A stretch of 64,000 bases of DNA. Source: Burkholderia puraquae (lineage in GTDB: Bacteria > Pseudomonadota > Gammaproteobacteria > Burkholderiales > Burkholderiaceae). The position numbers and the translations under genes were made by a program. Location: the NCBI RefSeq assembly GCF_002099195.1, contig NZ_NBYX01000006.1, positions 124,001-188,000 on the forward strand. The letters are read 5' to 3'. Numbering within the stretch: the first letter of the stretch is position 1; the number at the start of each line of letters is the position of its first letter. Below are positions 56,387 through 64,000 of this stretch, piece by piece. Under the pieces are notes generated by a model. It did not search any database, was not told the origin of the DNA, and worked only from the letters and a program-made list of their open reading frames with translations.

Positions 56387-57922
56387 ATGAAGCTGAGCTA
56401 CAAGATTCCCCTCGCATTCGCCGTTGCGCTGCTGCTGATGTTCGGTGGCGCGCTGTACGGTATCCACATTCTCAATCGGTCGATCGATACGTTTGCCGAA
56501 GACGTGCAGACGAACGTCGGCGACGAACGGCTCGTGTCGGCCACGCTCGTGCAGTTCAAGCTGCAAGTGCAGGAATGGAAGGACACGCTGTTGCGCGGCA
56601 AGCAGCCCGCGAAGCTGGACCAATACTGGCAGGCATTCCAGACGCGCGAGCGGACGGTCGATACGCTCGCCGCGCAGCTCGTTCGTCAGTTGCCGCCCGG
56701 CGCGAGCCGCTCGCTCGTCGAGCAGTTCATGCGCGCGCATACGGCGATGGGCGAGGGTTACCGGCGCGGGTTCGATGCGTTCAAGGCTGCCGGCTTCGAG
56801 CCGTCGGCCGGCGATGCCGCCGTGGCGGGCGTCGATCGCGAACCCGCGGCGCTGCTGGAGCGGGCCGCGAAATCGATTGCCGACGAGAGTGCCGCCGTGT
56901 CGGCGCAGGCGAGCCGCGATGCGCAGCACGCAACCGTCGCGAGCCTCGTGCTGATGCTGGTCGTGCTCGGCGTTGCGATGGTCGGCGCGTTCCTGTTCAG
57001 CCGCGCGATCCTGCGCCCGCTCGACCGCGCGGTGGCATGCGCGCAGGCCGTCGCCGAAGGCGACCTGACGCGCGACGTCGACGCGGCCGGCCGCGACGAG
57101 ATCGCCGATCTGCTGCGCGCGTTGCAGACGATGCAGGCGAGCCTGTCGGGCGTCGTGCTCGAAGTGCGTACGCACGCCGAAGCCGTCGCGACGGCGAGCG
57201 CGCAGATCGCGTCGGGCAATCACGACCTGTCGGCGCGTACCGAGGAACAGGCCGCGTCGCTCGAGGAGACGGCTGCCAGCATGACCGAACTCACGGGCAT
57301 CGTGCGCCAGTCGGCCGAGCACGCGCAGCACGCGGCGCAACTGGCGCACGACGCGTCGAACATCGCGGCGGCGGGCGGCGGCGTGATGACGGAAGCTGTC
57401 GGCACGATGAACGGCATCGCCGACAGCTCGGCGAAGGTCGGCGAGATCATCGCGGTGATCGACGGCATCGCGTTCCAGACCAACATCCTCGCGCTGAACG
57501 CAGCGGTCGAGGCGGCCCGTGCGGGCGAACAGGGGCGCGGCTTCGCGGTCGTCGCGGCGGAAGTGCGGTCGCTCGCGCAGCGCAGCGCCGCTGCCGCGAA
57601 GGAGATCAAGGGGCTCATCGAGCAGTCGACGAAGCGGGTCGACGAGGGCGCCGTGCTGATCGGACGTGCGGGCGAATCGATTCACGAGATCGTCGGCGCG
57701 GTGCAGCGCGTCACGACGATCGTGGGCGAGATCTCGTCCGCGTCGCAGGAGCAGAGCGGCGGCATCCAGCAGGTGAACATCGCGGTGACGCAGATGGACG
57801 AAGCGACGCAGCGCAACGCGGCGCTTGTCGAGCAGGCCTCGGCCGCGACGCAGGCGCTGGCCGAGCAGGCGAGCGCGCTGCGGCACGCGGTGGCCGTGTT
57901 CAGGCTGCGGGAAATGGCGTGA
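56387..57922 (+). CDS. Methyl-accepting chemotaxis protein
   Basis: A 511-residue Tar/Tsr-type receptor. TM1 is about 8-28, a helical periplasmic sensor about 30-180, TM2 about 184-205, HAMP about 206-258, then the long signalling coiled coil with the hairpin tip [36 protein letters not shown] that contacts CheA and CheW. Methylation segments flank it ([17 protein letters not shown]). There is no C-terminal NWETF-type CheR tether. It is convergent with alkB; the ligand is unknown. Confidence 0.93.
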   Translation: MKLSYKIPLAFAVALLLMFGGALYGIHILNRSIDTFAEDVQTNVGDERLVSATLVQFKLQVQEWKDTLLRGKQPAKLDQYWQAFQTRERTVDTLAAQLVRQLPPGASRSLVEQFMRAHTAMGEGYRRGFDAFKAAGFEPSAGDAAVAGVDREPAALLERAAKSIADESAAVSAQASRDAQHATVASLVLMLVVLGVAMVGAFLFSRAILRPLDRAVACAQAVAEGDLTRDVDAAGRDEIADLLRALQTMQASLSGVVLEVRTHAEAVATASAQIASGNHDLSARTEEQAASLEETAASMTELTGIVRQSAEHAQHAAQLAHDASNIAAAGGGVMTEAVGTMNGIADSSAKVGEIIAVIDGIAFQTNILALNAAVEAARAGEQGRGFAVVAAEVRSLAQRSAAAAKEIKGLIEQSTKRVDEGAVLIGRAGESIHEIVGAVQRVTTIVGEISSASQEQSGGIQQVNIAVTQMDEATQRNAALVEQASAATQALAEQASALRHAVAVFRLREMA

Positions 57923-58030
57923 CGGCGCCGCCGTTGCACCGGGCCTCGACGGAACCGGAGGCCGACGTGGCGTCGGTCTCGGCCTCCGGCGGCGAGCCGG
58001 CGAAAGCCTTCCCCGGCCCGTCCCCCGCGA

Positions 58031-59191
58031 TCAGGCCGCGGCCGGATATTGCGCGAGCACCCGGGCGCGGATCGACGGCTTGATGTTCGATTGCGCCATG
58101 TCGCCGCCGTAGTGCGCGACGACACGCGGATTCATCACGCGATACCAGAGCGGCGGTACGTAGGCGAACAGGATCATCGTCGCGTAGCCGGCCGGCAGTT
58201 GCGGCGAATCGTCGAAGTGGCGCAGCGCCTGGTACGAGCGCGTCGGATTCGCGTGATGGTCCGCGTGCCGCTGCAATTGGTACAGGAACAGGTTGGTGAC
58301 GACGTGATTGCTGTTCCACGAATGCTGCGGCGTGCAGCGTTCGTAGCGGCCGCTCGGCAGCTTGCGGCGGCCGAGCCCGTAGTGCTCGACGTAGTTCACG
58401 ACTTCGAGCAGCGACGCACCGTAGACGGCCTGGATCACGAGAAACGGGATCACGACCTTGCCGGCCATCGCGATCGCGATGCCCCACACGACGACGGTCA
58501 TCGCCCATGCGTGCAGCACCTCGTTGCGCCAGGTCCACGGCGAATGCCCGAGCTTTTCGAGGCGGGCCTTCTCGAGCCGCCACGCCGAGCGGATGCTGCC
58601 GGTCACGGTGCGCGGCAGGAACGCCCAGAACGATTCGCCATAGCGCGCGCTTGCCGGATCTTCGGCCGTCGCGACGCGCACGTGGTGGCCGCGGTTGTGC
58701 TCGACGTAGAAGTGGCCGTAAGCGACCGGCGCGAGCGTGATCTTCGCGAGCCAGCGCTCGAAGCGGTTGGTCTTGTGCCCGAGCTCGTGCGCGGTATTGA
58801 TCGAGATCCCCGTCGCTGCACCGAGCGACAGCGCAAAGCCGACATAGTCGTACCAGGCGAGCGCGTGCGTGCCGACGATCCATACGCACGCGAAGAATGC
58901 GACGTATTCGACGAGAGTCGCGAGATAGACGATCAAGCGGTAGTAGCGCTCCCGCTCGAGGTGCGCCACGACGGCCTCGGGCGGGTTGTCGCGATCGTCG
59001 CCGATCAGCGTGTCGAGGATCGGGATCACGCCGAACGCGAACAGCGGGCCGAACCACCAGAACACGTGCAGGCCCGTCGACAGCGCGAGCTGGGCGGCAA
59101 GGATCGGCAGCGTAATCGTCAGCGCGCCGAGCAGCCACAGGTAACGCTTGCCATCCGACCAGCCCGAAGCCGATCCGTCGGTCGTTGCCAT
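58031..59191 (-). CDS. alkB: Alkane 1-monooxygenase (AlkB)
   Basis: A 386-residue integral-membrane diiron hydroxylase that converts medium to long n-alkanes to primary alcohols with rubredoxin as electron donor. All histidine boxes are present: HELGHK (135-140), EHNRGHH (164-170) and LQRHADHH (306-313), plus the AlkB signature NYVEHYGL (266-273). Six hydrophobic helices surround them. No rubredoxin gene or fusion is nearby, so the donor is encoded elsewhere. ATG at 59191 follows a purine-rich GGAGGGAGA. Confidence 0.95.
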   Translation of the reverse strand: MATTDGSASGWSDGKRYLWLLGALTITLPILAAQLALSTGLHVFWWFGPLFAFGVIPILDTLIGDDRDNPPEAVVAHLERERYYRLIVYLATLVEYVAFFACVWIVGTHALAWYDYVGFALSLGAATGISINTAHELGHKTNRFERWLAKITLAPVAYGHFYVEHNRGHHVRVATAEDPASARYGESFWAFLPRTVTGSIRSAWRLEKARLEKLGHSPWTWRNEVLHAWAMTVVVWGIAIAMAGKVVIPFLVIQAVYGASLLEVVNYVEHYGLGRRKLPSGRYERCTPQHSWNSNHVVTNLFLYQLQRHADHHANPTRSYQALRHFDDSPQLPAGYATMILFAYVPPLWYRVMNPRVVAHYGGDMAQSNIKPSIRARVLAQYPAAA

Positions 59192-59861
59192 TGTCTCCCT
59201 CCTGCCGGCCGCCCCGAAGGCGGCCGCCTGTATGGTTGTTCGAATTCTCGTTGATCCGCGATGCACGCGCGGTCGAGCCGGATCGTCACCCGGTTCTGCC
59301 TGTTATACGACCCATGCGCACGCTTGCCAAACTCCGGCGCTAGGCGCACGGCTCCAAACGGAGAGGCGCGTGCGGCGCAGGCAGGGAAGGGCCCGCGCAC
59401 GCTGATTGAAACATGCGGGGGAGCGGCGGATGGGCCCGCGCTGGCGGCAGGTTTGTCAGACGAATGGTGCGCCGTGAAGCGTGCGGGCATCCGCGCTACA
59501 GGTTCGCAACAAATGTTGCGTCGCAATATGCGGAGGGCGGCGGCTACCCGTGACGCATGCTTTCGAGGTTACCAATATTACGGGCCATTACGGTTTCCAC
59601 GATGAAATGCGCAGGGCCTGACGGGCGCCTGCCTCATGTCGCAAGGCGATGGGTGCCATGCGTCGAACGAAGCCTCCGCGGCCGTCGTCCGGCGGCACGC
59701 ATCGACATGGCGATGCTGCACGTGCACATCGCCTGATCGCATGGCTGCCGGCGGTGCCTGCCGCCTTTCGATTCGCGCCGCCATTTGAAAATTACGATTT
59801 GACTCATGCCCCGCTTTCGGTTGAAGCTAGTAGCTTGCTGTCCGAAGGGGGCTGTGCCTGC
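59192..59861. other. Long intergenic region between alkB and the GNAT gene
   Basis: These 670 bases have no convincing gene. They contain CGCAACA-AA-TGTTGCG (59505-59520), a perfect 7-bp inverted repeat, and at 59709-59733 a 25-base near-palindrome with 12-bp arms GGCGATGTGCAC broken by a one-base bulge. AT-rich patches at about 59560-59590 and 59785-59810 could be promoters for the two divergent genes. Confidence 0.45.
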
Positions 59862-60374
59862 ATGAGTTCGACCTTGACCGTTCGTCGTATCGTTGCCGAC
59901 CAGGGCGGCGTGTATCGCGAACTCCGCGCTGCATCGCTGCGCGAGCCCTACGCGCCCGGCGAAGCGCCGGAGGCCGAATTGCTGAACGTCGAAACGGACG
60001 CAGCGTCGGCAATCGCCGCACAACGCGCCGTGTCCGACGAGTCGACGACTTTCCTGCTGTATACCGAAGGCCATCCGGCCGGCATGATCGGTGCGTATTT
60101 CGACAATACGCCCGATCGGCGCGCGTTCGTCAGCGAGTTGTGGGTCGCGCACGCAGTGCGTCACCTGCGCGGCGGCGTGCTGCTGCTGGAGACGGCCACT
60201 GCATGGCTCGCCGAGCGTGGCGCCCAGGACGTCTACGCATGGATTGCCGATGCGAACCGCAATGCGATCCGCTTCTACGAGCGTGCCGGCTTCGGCAACA
60301 CCGGCGAACACGCGCCGATCGCGCGGATGCCCGGCGCGATGAAATCGCTGTACGTGTCGCAGGTGAAGCACTGA
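59862..60374 (+). CDS. GNAT-family N-acetyltransferase
   Basis: A 170-residue acetyltransferase. The acetyl-CoA region runs SELWVAHAVRHLRGGVLLLETATAWLAERG, where the usual R/Q-x-x-G-x-G/A loop is modified (VRHLRGGVLL); then AWIADANRNAIRFYERAGFGNTGE, the typical motif B. The substrate is unknown. ATG at 59862 is used; the frame upstream to 59649 lacks similarity. Confidence 0.85.
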   Translation: MSSTLTVRRIVADQGGVYRELRAASLREPYAPGEAPEAELLNVETDAASAIAAQRAVSDESTTFLLYTEGHPAGMIGAYFDNTPDRRAFVSELWVAHAVRHLRGGVLLLETATAWLAERGAQDVYAWIADANRNAIRFYERAGFGNTGEHAPIARMPGAMKSLYVSQVKH

Positions 60375-60519
60375 CGCGACGTCAGCGCGCGGGTCGCGCG
60401 GCGTGATGAAGGCCCGCTCGCCCGCTTGCCTGCCCGCCTGCCGGTTGTATGCCCGCCCGGGCCGCCGCCCCCCGGTTTCCCAAAAATAATGGCTGCGCGC
60501 GTGGACGCCTGTAAAATAC

Positions 60520-60534
60520 GCAAAAAATTTTTGC
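60520..60534. promoter_or_regulatory. AT-rich palindrome in front of minC
   Basis: GCAAAAA-A-TTTTTGC is a perfect 15-base palindrome directly before the minC start region, following a -10-like TAAAAT (60512-60517). It could be a protein-binding site or an mRNA hairpin overlapping the 5' untranslated region. Confidence 0.4.
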
Positions 60535-60543
60535 AGAGTGTCC

Positions 60544-61329
60544 ATGTCGCTTAAAAAATCGCCATTCTTCGAGCTGCGCAGCGGATCGGTCGATACGTTG
60601 CTGTTCACCGTGAAGACGACCGATCTCGATGCGTTGCGTACCGAACTGGTCAAGCGCTTCGAAGCGACTCCCGAGTTTTTCGCCGACGATGTCGTCGCGA
60701 TCGACGTCCGCCGCCTGGCTGACGGCGAACGCGTCGCGCTGGCGGACATCCGCCAGATGCTGAACGACGTGCGGATGCGCCCGGTGGGCGTCGTCGCGCT
60801 GGCAACGCAGGGCTGGGCGGGGGAAGCCGGCCTGCCGTTGCTCGAGGCGCGCGATCGCCGCGCGCCGGCCGGGAAGCACGCCGACGAAGCGGAACCGGCG
60901 GCTGTGCCAGCCGTCGAGGCCGCCGCCGCTCCGGCAGCCGCAACGGCGCCCGAACAGTCGTCGGAAGCCGCGCCGACGCTGTTGCAGACCGGCGGCCAGA
61001 CGCTCGTGATCGACCGGCCGTTGCGTTCGGGGCAGCAGATTTACGCGAAAGGGGACCTCGTGGTGCTCGCGCCGGTCAGTCACGGCGCGGAAATCATCGC
61101 GGAAGGCAACATCCACATCTACGCGCCGTTGCGCGGCCGCGCACTCGCGGGCGTGCACGGCAATCACGACGCGCGCATTTTCTGCACGTGTCTCGAACCG
61201 GAACTGATTTCGATCGCGGGTATCTATCGAACAACCGAGAACCCATTGCCCGCCGAAGTACTGGGCAAAGCGGTGCAGATCCGGCTCGAAGAGGAAAAAC
61301 TGATGATCGAACCGCTGCGCCTGACGTAA
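60544..61329 (+). CDS. minC: Septum-site inhibitor MinC
   Basis: A 261-residue inhibitor of FtsZ assembly. N-terminal domain (1-100, [24 protein letters not shown]) targets FtsZ. An Ala/Pro/Glu-rich linker (about 105-145) joins the C-terminal beta-helix with [48 protein letters not shown], which dimerises and binds MinD. ATG at 60544 is preferred; a GTG six bases upstream is also possible. First gene of minCDE. Confidence 0.95.
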   Translation: MSLKKSPFFELRSGSVDTLLFTVKTTDLDALRTELVKRFEATPEFFADDVVAIDVRRLADGERVALADIRQMLNDVRMRPVGVVALATQGWAGEAGLPLLEARDRRAPAGKHADEAEPAAVPAVEAAAAPAAATAPEQSSEAAPTLLQTGGQTLVIDRPLRSGQQIYAKGDLVVLAPVSHGAEIIAEGNIHIYAPLRGRALAGVHGNHDARIFCTCLEPELISIAGIYRTTENPLPAEVLGKAVQIRLEEEKLMIEPLRLT

Positions 61330-61388
61330 ATCACGCGGCACGCTCCGGATCGATCGGCTCTCATTGACGAACACAGGGTATTGGGTAA

Positions 61389-62204
61389 ATGGCAAAAATC
61401 ATCGTGGTGACCTCGGGCAAGGGCGGCGTGGGCAAGACGACGACGAGCGCGAGCTTTGCGTCCGGTATCGCGCTGCGCGGCCACAAGACGGCCGTGATCG
61501 ACTTCGACGTCGGCCTGCGCAACCTCGATCTCATCATGGGCTGCGAGCGTCGCGTCGTGTATGACCTCGTGAACGTGATCCAGGGCGAAGCGAACCTGAA
61601 CCAGGCGCTGATCAAGGACAAGAAGTGCGAGAACCTGTTCATCCTGCCGGCGTCGCAGACGCGCGACAAGGATGCGCTGACGCGCGACGGCGTCGAGAAG
61701 GTGCTGAACGACCTCGTCGCGATGGACTTCGAATACATCGTCTGCGATTCGCCGGCCGGTATCGAGGCCGGCGCGCTGCACGCGATGTATTTCGCGGATG
61801 AAGCGCTGATCGTCACGAACCCGGAAGTGTCGTCGGTGCGCGATTCCGACCGCATTCTCGGCATCCTGTCGTCGAAGACGAAGCGCGCGACCGAAGGCAA
61901 GGAGCCGATCAAGGAACACCTGCTGATCACGCGTTACAGCCCGAAGCGCGTGAGCGAAGGCGAGATGCTGTCGCTCGAGGACATCAGCGAGATCCTGCGC
62001 ATCAAGCTGATCGGCGTGGTGCCCGAGTCGGAAGCCGTGCTGCACGCATCGAACCAGGGTCTGCCGGCGGTGCATATCGACGGTACCGACGTCGCCGAAG
62101 CGTACAAGGACGTCGTCGCCCGCTTCCTCGGCGAAGACAAGCCGCTGCGCTTCACCGATTACCAGAAGCCGGGCCTGCTGCAGCGCCTCTTCGGCAGCAA
62201 GTAA
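61389..62204 (+). CDS. minD: Septum-site ATPase MinD
   Basis: A 271-residue ParA-like ATPase. Deviant Walker A KGGVGKTTTSA and switch motif DFDVGLRNLDL are present, DSPAGIE follows, and the C-terminal amphipathic helix (KPGLLQRLFGSK) binds membrane. It recruits MinC and oscillates with MinE to place the division site. It is 59 bases after minC and 12 before minE. Confidence 0.97.
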   Translation: MAKIIVVTSGKGGVGKTTTSASFASGIALRGHKTAVIDFDVGLRNLDLIMGCERRVVYDLVNVIQGEANLNQALIKDKKCENLFILPASQTRDKDALTRDGVEKVLNDLVAMDFEYIVCDSPAGIEAGALHAMYFADEALIVTNPEVSSVRDSDRILGILSSKTKRATEGKEPIKEHLLITRYSPKRVSEGEMLSLEDISEILRIKLIGVVPESEAVLHASNQGLPAVHIDGTDVAEAYKDVVARFLGEDKPLRFTDYQKPGLLQRLFGSK

Positions 62205-62216
62205 CGGAGGCCGCCC

Positions 62217-62471
62217 ATGTCCATCCTTTCGTTTCTCCTCGGCGAGAAGAAGAAGTCCGCATCGGTCGCGAAGGAGCGCCTGCAGCTCATCATCGCGCAC
62301 GAGCGCGTCGGCGGCCGGCCGCCGGCCGATTACCTGCCGGCGCTGCAGAAAGAGCTCGTCGCGGTCATCTCGAAGTACGTCCATATTTCGGACGATGACA
62401 TCCGCGTGAGCCTCGAGCGCCAGGACGACCTCGAAGTCCTCGAAGTGAAGATCGAGATCCCGCAAGCCTGA
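62217..62471 (+). CDS. minE: Cell-division topological factor MinE
   Basis: An 84-residue protein. The N-terminal [30 protein letters not shown] holds the membrane-targeting and anti-MinCD helix; the rest is the dimerisation domain with [17 protein letters not shown]. It stimulates MinD ATPase. A 62490-62515 hairpin (GCACGGCGGC/GCCGCCGTGC) follows as a weak terminator. Confidence 0.96.
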   Translation: MSILSFLLGEKKKSASVAKERLQLIIAHERVGGRPPADYLPALQKELVAVISKYVHISDDDIRVSLERQDDLEVLEVKIEIPQA

Positions 62472-62489
62472 CGCTTGCCGGTGTCCCTC

Positions 62490-62519
62490 CGCACGGCGGC
62501 ACTCGCCGCCGTGCGCGTC
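62490..62519 (+). terminator. Weak terminator after minE
   Basis: CGCACGGCGGC (62490-62500), loop ACTC, GCCGCCGTGCG (62505-62515), followed only by CGTCTTA. A strong stem with a poor T-tract. Confidence 0.5.
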
Positions 62520-62631
62520 TTACGCCCTGTTGCACTTTCGGGCACGCCGTAACACGGCGTCTGTCGGCCGTTATCGCGCCTCCCGCATTGAACGAATACG
62601 CTCGCGTAACTCGTTCAACCAGGAGGTTCTG

Positions 62632-63033
62632 ATGGCTGTCTCTACCGTTCAACGTCGTATCGTTTCGCTCGCGCTGTTTGCCGCGGGCCTGTCAGCCGTC
62701 GTCGCGCCGCTTGCCGCGCATGCGGACGAGATTCTCGTCGGCACCCCCGTGATCGCGCCGCAGGGCCGCGTGGTCGTCGCCGAGCCGATCGCCGTGCGCA
62801 CCGAGGAAATCGTCGTCGTCGCGCCGAACGCGCCGCCGCCGGTGCACTACGAGGTCGTGCCGGCCGCGCGCGTGGGCTATGTGTGGGACCGTGGGCACTG
62901 GCACTGGGATCATGGCCGCTACGTGTGGATCGGCGGCCACTGGGAAGCCGAGCGCGTCGGCATGCACTGGGTGCCGGGCCATTGGGACCAGCGCGGTCCG
63001 AACTGGTTCTGGACCCGCGGCCACTGGGCATGA
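62632..63033 (+). CDS. YXWGXW-like repeat exported protein
   Basis: A 133-residue exported protein. Signal peptide 1-31 (ends LAAHADE). The C-terminal third is built from tandem W-x-GHW-type repeats: YVWDRGHWHWDHG, YVWIGGHWEAERVG, MHWVPGHWDQRG, WFWTRGHWA. These repeats are seen in small envelope proteins of beta-proteobacteria, without a known function. AGGAGG precedes the ATG. A small lipoprotein gene follows within 12 bases. Confidence 0.85.
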   Translation: MAVSTVQRRIVSLALFAAGLSAVVAPLAAHADEILVGTPVIAPQGRVVVAEPIAVRTEEIVVVAPNAPPPVHYEVVPAARVGYVWDRGHWHWDHGRYVWIGGHWEAERVGMHWVPGHWDQRGPNWFWTRGHWA

Positions 63034-63045
63034 TGGAGGCGGGCG

Positions 63046-63156
63046 ATGAAGAGAACCGCAATCGCCATCGCGCTCGTCGCGATCACGCTGGCCGGGTGCA
63101 TCGTCGTGCCGGCCCGGCCCGTGTACTACCGGCCGGCGCCCGTCGTGATCTACTGA
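63046..63156 (+). CDS. Tiny lipoprotein
   Basis: A 36-residue lipoprotein: MKRTAIAIALVAITLAGC provides a signal sequence with lipobox LAGC at about 15-18, and the mature part is only 19 residues (IVVPARPVYYRPAPVVIY). A strong GGAGG lies before the ATG. It is 12 bases after the W-repeat gene, so the two are probably one operon. The stop overlaps the end of the convergent ClC gene by seven bases. Confidence 0.75.
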   Translation: MKRTAIAIALVAITLAGCIVVPARPVYYRPAPVVIY

Positions 63157-64000
63157 GTATCTCGCGGGCCGGGCTGCGCCGGGCCGTTCGTACCGGCCGC
63201 AGCCGGCCCGTCGTCGTGCGGCGCCGGCGCATGCGCTGCGCCTTCGACCGGTGCGGCGGCGGCCGGCACTTCGCCGCCTTCGTCGCGCAGCGTATCGAGC
63301 GGATCGGCGGGCGCGGCGGTCGCATCCTGCGGCTCGGTGACATTGGTGGCCACCGTCGCTGCGGTTGCCGCAGCCGGTTCCGCGGCTGCGACGGGCGGCG
63401 CGAGATAGCGCTGGGCGAGCGTTTCGTAGAGCGGCGGCGCGAAAAAGCGCGATACGCGGCTCGACACCAACGCGGTGGCCATCAGCGAAATCACGAGCGC
63501 GTGCCCGTTGATCATCTCCATCACGATCACGAACGACGTGATCGGCGACTGCGTGACGGCTGCCATATAGCCGACCATCGCGAGCGCGATCAGCATCGGC
63601 AGGCTCATGTTGCTGAACACGACGTGCAGCAGGTTGCCGAACCCGGCGCCGATCGACAGCGACGGTGCGAAGATCCCGCCCGGGATGCCCGGCAAGTACG
63701 ACGCGACCATCGAGATCATCTTCAGGAACGGGTAGAGAACCGACAGGTGCTGGCTGCCGTCGAGCAGGCCGCGCGCCTCGGCATAACCGCTGCCGAAGGT
63801 CGTGCCGCCCGATACGAGGCCGACGACGGCAATCGTAAAGCCGCACAGCGCGGCGAACGCGATCGGCCGCTCGCGATACAGGCCGAGCAGTTGCGCGGGC
63901 AGCCAGCGCCCCGTGTTGAGCAGCAGCCAGCAGAACAGGCCGCCTGCGATCCCCGTCACGATCGCGGTGACCAGTACGGCGAGCGCCAGCAGTTTCGGGA
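63150..64000 (-). CDS. ClC-type chloride channel/antiporter, 5' end beyond the window
   Basis: The visible 283 or so C-terminal residues of a ClC protein; the frame continues past the right edge (PKLLALAVLVTAIVTGIAGG), so the start is missing. GGTTFGSGY, the anion-filter segment GIPGGIFAPSLSIGAGFG and SPITSFVIVMEM are present. After the last helix comes a low-complexity Ala/Pro/Thr-rich tail of about 75 residues with no CBS domain. It carries out chloride or chloride/proton transport. The preceding part with the gating Glu cannot be checked here. Confidence 0.9.
   Translation of the reverse strand, partial: PKLLALAVLVTAIVTGIAGGLFCWLLLNTGRWLPAQLLGLYRERPIAFAALCGFTIAVVGLVSGGTTFGSGYAEARGLLDGSQHLSVLYPFLKMISMVASYLPGIPGGIFAPSLSIGAGFGNLLHVVFSNMSLPMLIALAMVGYMAAVTQSPITSFVIVMEMINGHALVISLMATALVSSRVSRFFAPPLYETLAQRYLAPPVAAAEPAAATAATVATNVTEPQDATAAPADPLDTLRDEGGEVPAAAAPVEGAAHAPAPHDDGPAAAGTNGPAQPGPRDTQ

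Overview
The window is high-GC proteobacterial DNA. Its gene content and order point to the larger chromosome of a Burkholderia, most likely the B. cepacia complex. The pointers are trxB-ftsK-lolA-rarA-serS-tRNA-Ser, zwf-pgl beside a fused glucokinase/HexR gene, nusB-ribH-ribBA next to ribE-ribD-hemL, minCDE, and many single-copy Burkholderiales families. This placement rests on recognised proteins and synteny; no search was run. Most of the window is ordinary, tightly packed chromosomal backbone, so most of the very long antisense reading frames are GC-driven shadows.

Layout: 0.1-5 kb holds hemN, a Cys-cluster protein, a DUF1439 lipoprotein, uppP, trmB and tRNA-Gly(CCC). From about 4.9 to 7.5 kb is an accessory patch: an orphan polymorphic-toxin immunity-like gene, a small cupin gene and a relic of an amino-acid permease gene. 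From 7.5 to 15.6 kb are a D-tartrate-dehydratase-like enolase, LysE and SMR exporters, and a LysR-controlled operon (MFS carrier, type III CoA-transferase, methylmalonyl-CoA-decarboxylase-like crotonase). A split chromate transporter follows. From 15.7 to 22.7 kb are a DeoR regulator divergent from a Nudix/DUF4406 pair, a sirtuin, crcB, DUF190, YggT, a DUF2520 dehydrogenase, a small exported protein and a LysE exporter.

From 22.8 to 35.6 kb are ubiD, a strong candidate structured RNA upstream of a lytic transglycosylase, an aminotransferase, the riboflavin genes (ribH, ribBA, ribE, ribD), nusB and hemL. A DUF1993 gene and an O-methyltransferase/GntR pair sit among them. From 35.8 to 46.2 kb are a Bcr/CflA exporter and the glucose-uptake and Entner-Doudoroff entry locus: glk-hexR fusion, pgl, zwf, and a divergent sugar ABC transporter. 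A perfect HexR-type palindrome lies directly on a sigma70 promoter between them. From 46.2 to 55.8 kb are TRIC, Smr, trxB, ftsK, lolA, rarA, DUF2164, serS and tRNA-Ser(CGA). From 56 to 64 kb are a chemoreceptor facing an AlkB hydroxylase, a GNAT enzyme, minCDE, two small envelope proteins and the 3' part of a ClC channel gene.

The sequences most worth a second look are the promoter/terminator-bounded RNA at 24571-24710, the HexR operator-promoter at 41370-41398, the terminator between the first two ABC genes, the possible methylmalonate operon, the phased repeats in front of the DeoR gene, the degenerate GTP cyclohydrolase II half of RibBA, and the immunity-gene islet. There is no CRISPR array, rRNA, complete insertion sequence or prophage.
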